From contig NC_067117.1 of NCBI RefSeq assembly GCF_021347895.1, positions 14,417,858-14,481,857 on the forward strand: DNA of 64,000 nt, read 5' to 3'. Both the position numbers and the translations under genes were made by a program. The notes below the pieces were generated by a model. It ran no database searches. It was not told where the DNA came from and was given only the letters and a program-made list of their open reading frames with translations. This document shows, piece by piece, positions 53,590-64,000 of this stretch. This DNA is from Acanthochromis polyacanthus (taxonomy: Eukaryota > Chordata > Actinopteri > Pomacentridae). The number at the start of each line of letters is the position of its first letter. Within the stretch, counting starts at the first letter, position 1.

Positions 53590-53822
53590 TGCATATTTAC
53601 CGCATGGCTGATGGTTTGATCCTCAGCTTCCTGTAGTTCATACGTTGAAGTGTCTTTGAGCAAGACGCTGAACCCAAAATTGGTTTGGCCAGTACTGTCT
53701 GTTGTTCCATCAGTATGAGTAGTGTGGAAGTGTGAATGAGAGGCAAAGTAAAAAAAATGTACATGTAAATTGCTTTGTCTTACAAGATTAAAAGCATTAT
53801 ATATGTGAAGTCATTTTACCAT
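53590..53822 (+). repeat. tRNA-derived SINE
   Basis: The left part contains a polymerase III B-box-like 'ggtttgatcc' (53,614-53,622 region). It continues with 'gaagtgtctttgagcaagac' and 'gctgaaccc', and ends 'agcattatatatgtgaagtc' then 'attttacca'. This order matches a family of tRNA-derived SINEs abundant in fish, where the tail usually reads 'aagcgctatataaatgcaag'. The copy is diverged; the A-box end is not clear. Confidence 0.72.
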
Positions 53823-54030
53823 ATGAAAGATATGTAGCTATTTGCCGCTGTAGGCAGGAGTGAAATTACATGTAACAATGTAGTATGACGGCGTATTTAC
53901 AAGATCTGTACTAACATTAGGTTTATTCCAAGTTTACAGTGTAAAATCATCAACTCAGAGATCTCATCACATGTTATGGTGACGCGCTAAGAAACACACT
54001 TAGAGCCATTTTGATATTAATAAAAAACAC

Positions 54031-54239
54031 ATTTTATTTACATAAATTACAAGAAAGCACAAACTGGTTCACCAGAATCTACATTAAAAACGTCTTGTAT
54101 ATATTACATTTAACAGATTTACTATAATTTACTCCATTGTTGCAAGTAGAATCTTCAAAAACAAGGGCTATATGCGTCTTTATTGGCATCTCATTTAAAA
54201 TTGCTACGAGTCAAAGAACAAAATGAAATAATTGGGACA
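54031..54239. repeat. Direct duplication, copy B (inside predicted grm2 3' UTR)
   Basis: Partner of 52,710-52,893, 1.3 kb away in direct orientation. This copy lies between the grm2 stop codon and a candidate polyadenylation signal, so it would be transcribed as part of the grm2 3' UTR. Confidence 0.78.
54033..54038 (-). other. Candidate grm2 polyadenylation signal
   Basis: TTTATT on the plus strand gives AATAAA on the minus, about 340 bp past the grm2 stop. Motif only. Confidence 0.4.
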
Positions 54240-54376
54240 TTGTACTCACAGCACTTTGAGGACAACAAAGTCAGGACGATCATCTGTGTGACCTCTTGAT
54301 ATCTGAGACACCTGATTCAGGACTAGTGATTATATAACTCTGTTTACAATGCTTGGCAAACGAACTCAGCTGTTCC

Positions 54377-64000
<9,624 letters not shown>

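Noticed and set aside
51900..54376. Search for an RRP9-like gene between parp3 and grm2
   Set aside because: No WD-repeat coding sequence or spliceable exon is seen on either strand.

Overview
The window is vertebrate nuclear DNA, almost certainly from a ray-finned (teleost, probably percomorph) fish. Coding sequence is split by GT-AG introns, intergenic DNA is AT-rich, and several interspersed repeats are of types I recall as common in fish genomes: a TTAA-flanked piggyBac-like MITE, a tRNA-derived SINE, and a repeat that includes a 'tatatacagtctatgg' core. The gene set is also fish-like: an isotocin (oxytocin-type) receptor next to cav3, plus a second, caveolin-2-related gene. There are no rRNA genes, CRISPR arrays or prokaryotic operons, and I saw no convincing tRNA gene.

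Layout: (1) 1-19,725 is a long stretch with no recognisable exon, carrying a few repeats and presumably upstream regulatory DNA. (2) 19,726-27,427 (+) is oxtr, the isotocin receptor, with two coding exons split by a 6.6 kb intron before TM7. (3) 27,428-31,400 is intergenic and contains a 99 bp TG microsatellite. (4) 31,401-33,250 (-) is cav3, two exons, complete. (5) 37,554-38,813 (-) is a complete three-exon caveolin-2-related gene. (6) 43,166-44,455 (-) is a single-exon orphan GPCR of the GPR61/GPR62 family, called gpr62 by synteny. (7) 47,909-51,374 (-) is parp3, ten coding exons assembled in frame to 532 residues, plus a non-coding 5' exon ending at 51,686. (8) 54,377-63,053 (-) is grm2, a group II metabotropic glutamate receptor. 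Its last four coding exons are present; the first coding exon, about 155 residues, lies beyond the right edge.

How it fits together: three of the six genes are GPCRs, and two encode caveolae coat proteins, which can organise receptors at the membrane. From memory, the human orthologues lie on chromosome 3p in two separate blocks: OXTR-CAV3 (3p25, tail-to-tail) and GRM2-PARP3-GPR62 (3p21). Here both blocks are within 45 kb, with order and orientation kept inside each block. The genes are separate transcription units, not an operon-like system.

I did not find a convincing novel biological system. The points most worth a second look are the cav2-related gene with a hybrid scaffolding domain, the joining of the two human 3p blocks, a direct duplication of the grm2 3' tail, a GPR62-position receptor that keeps GPR61-type sequence, and the microsatellite and E-boxes just upstream of cav3. 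All splice junctions were read by eye from GT/AG sites, reading-frame phase and family homology; no transcript data were available.
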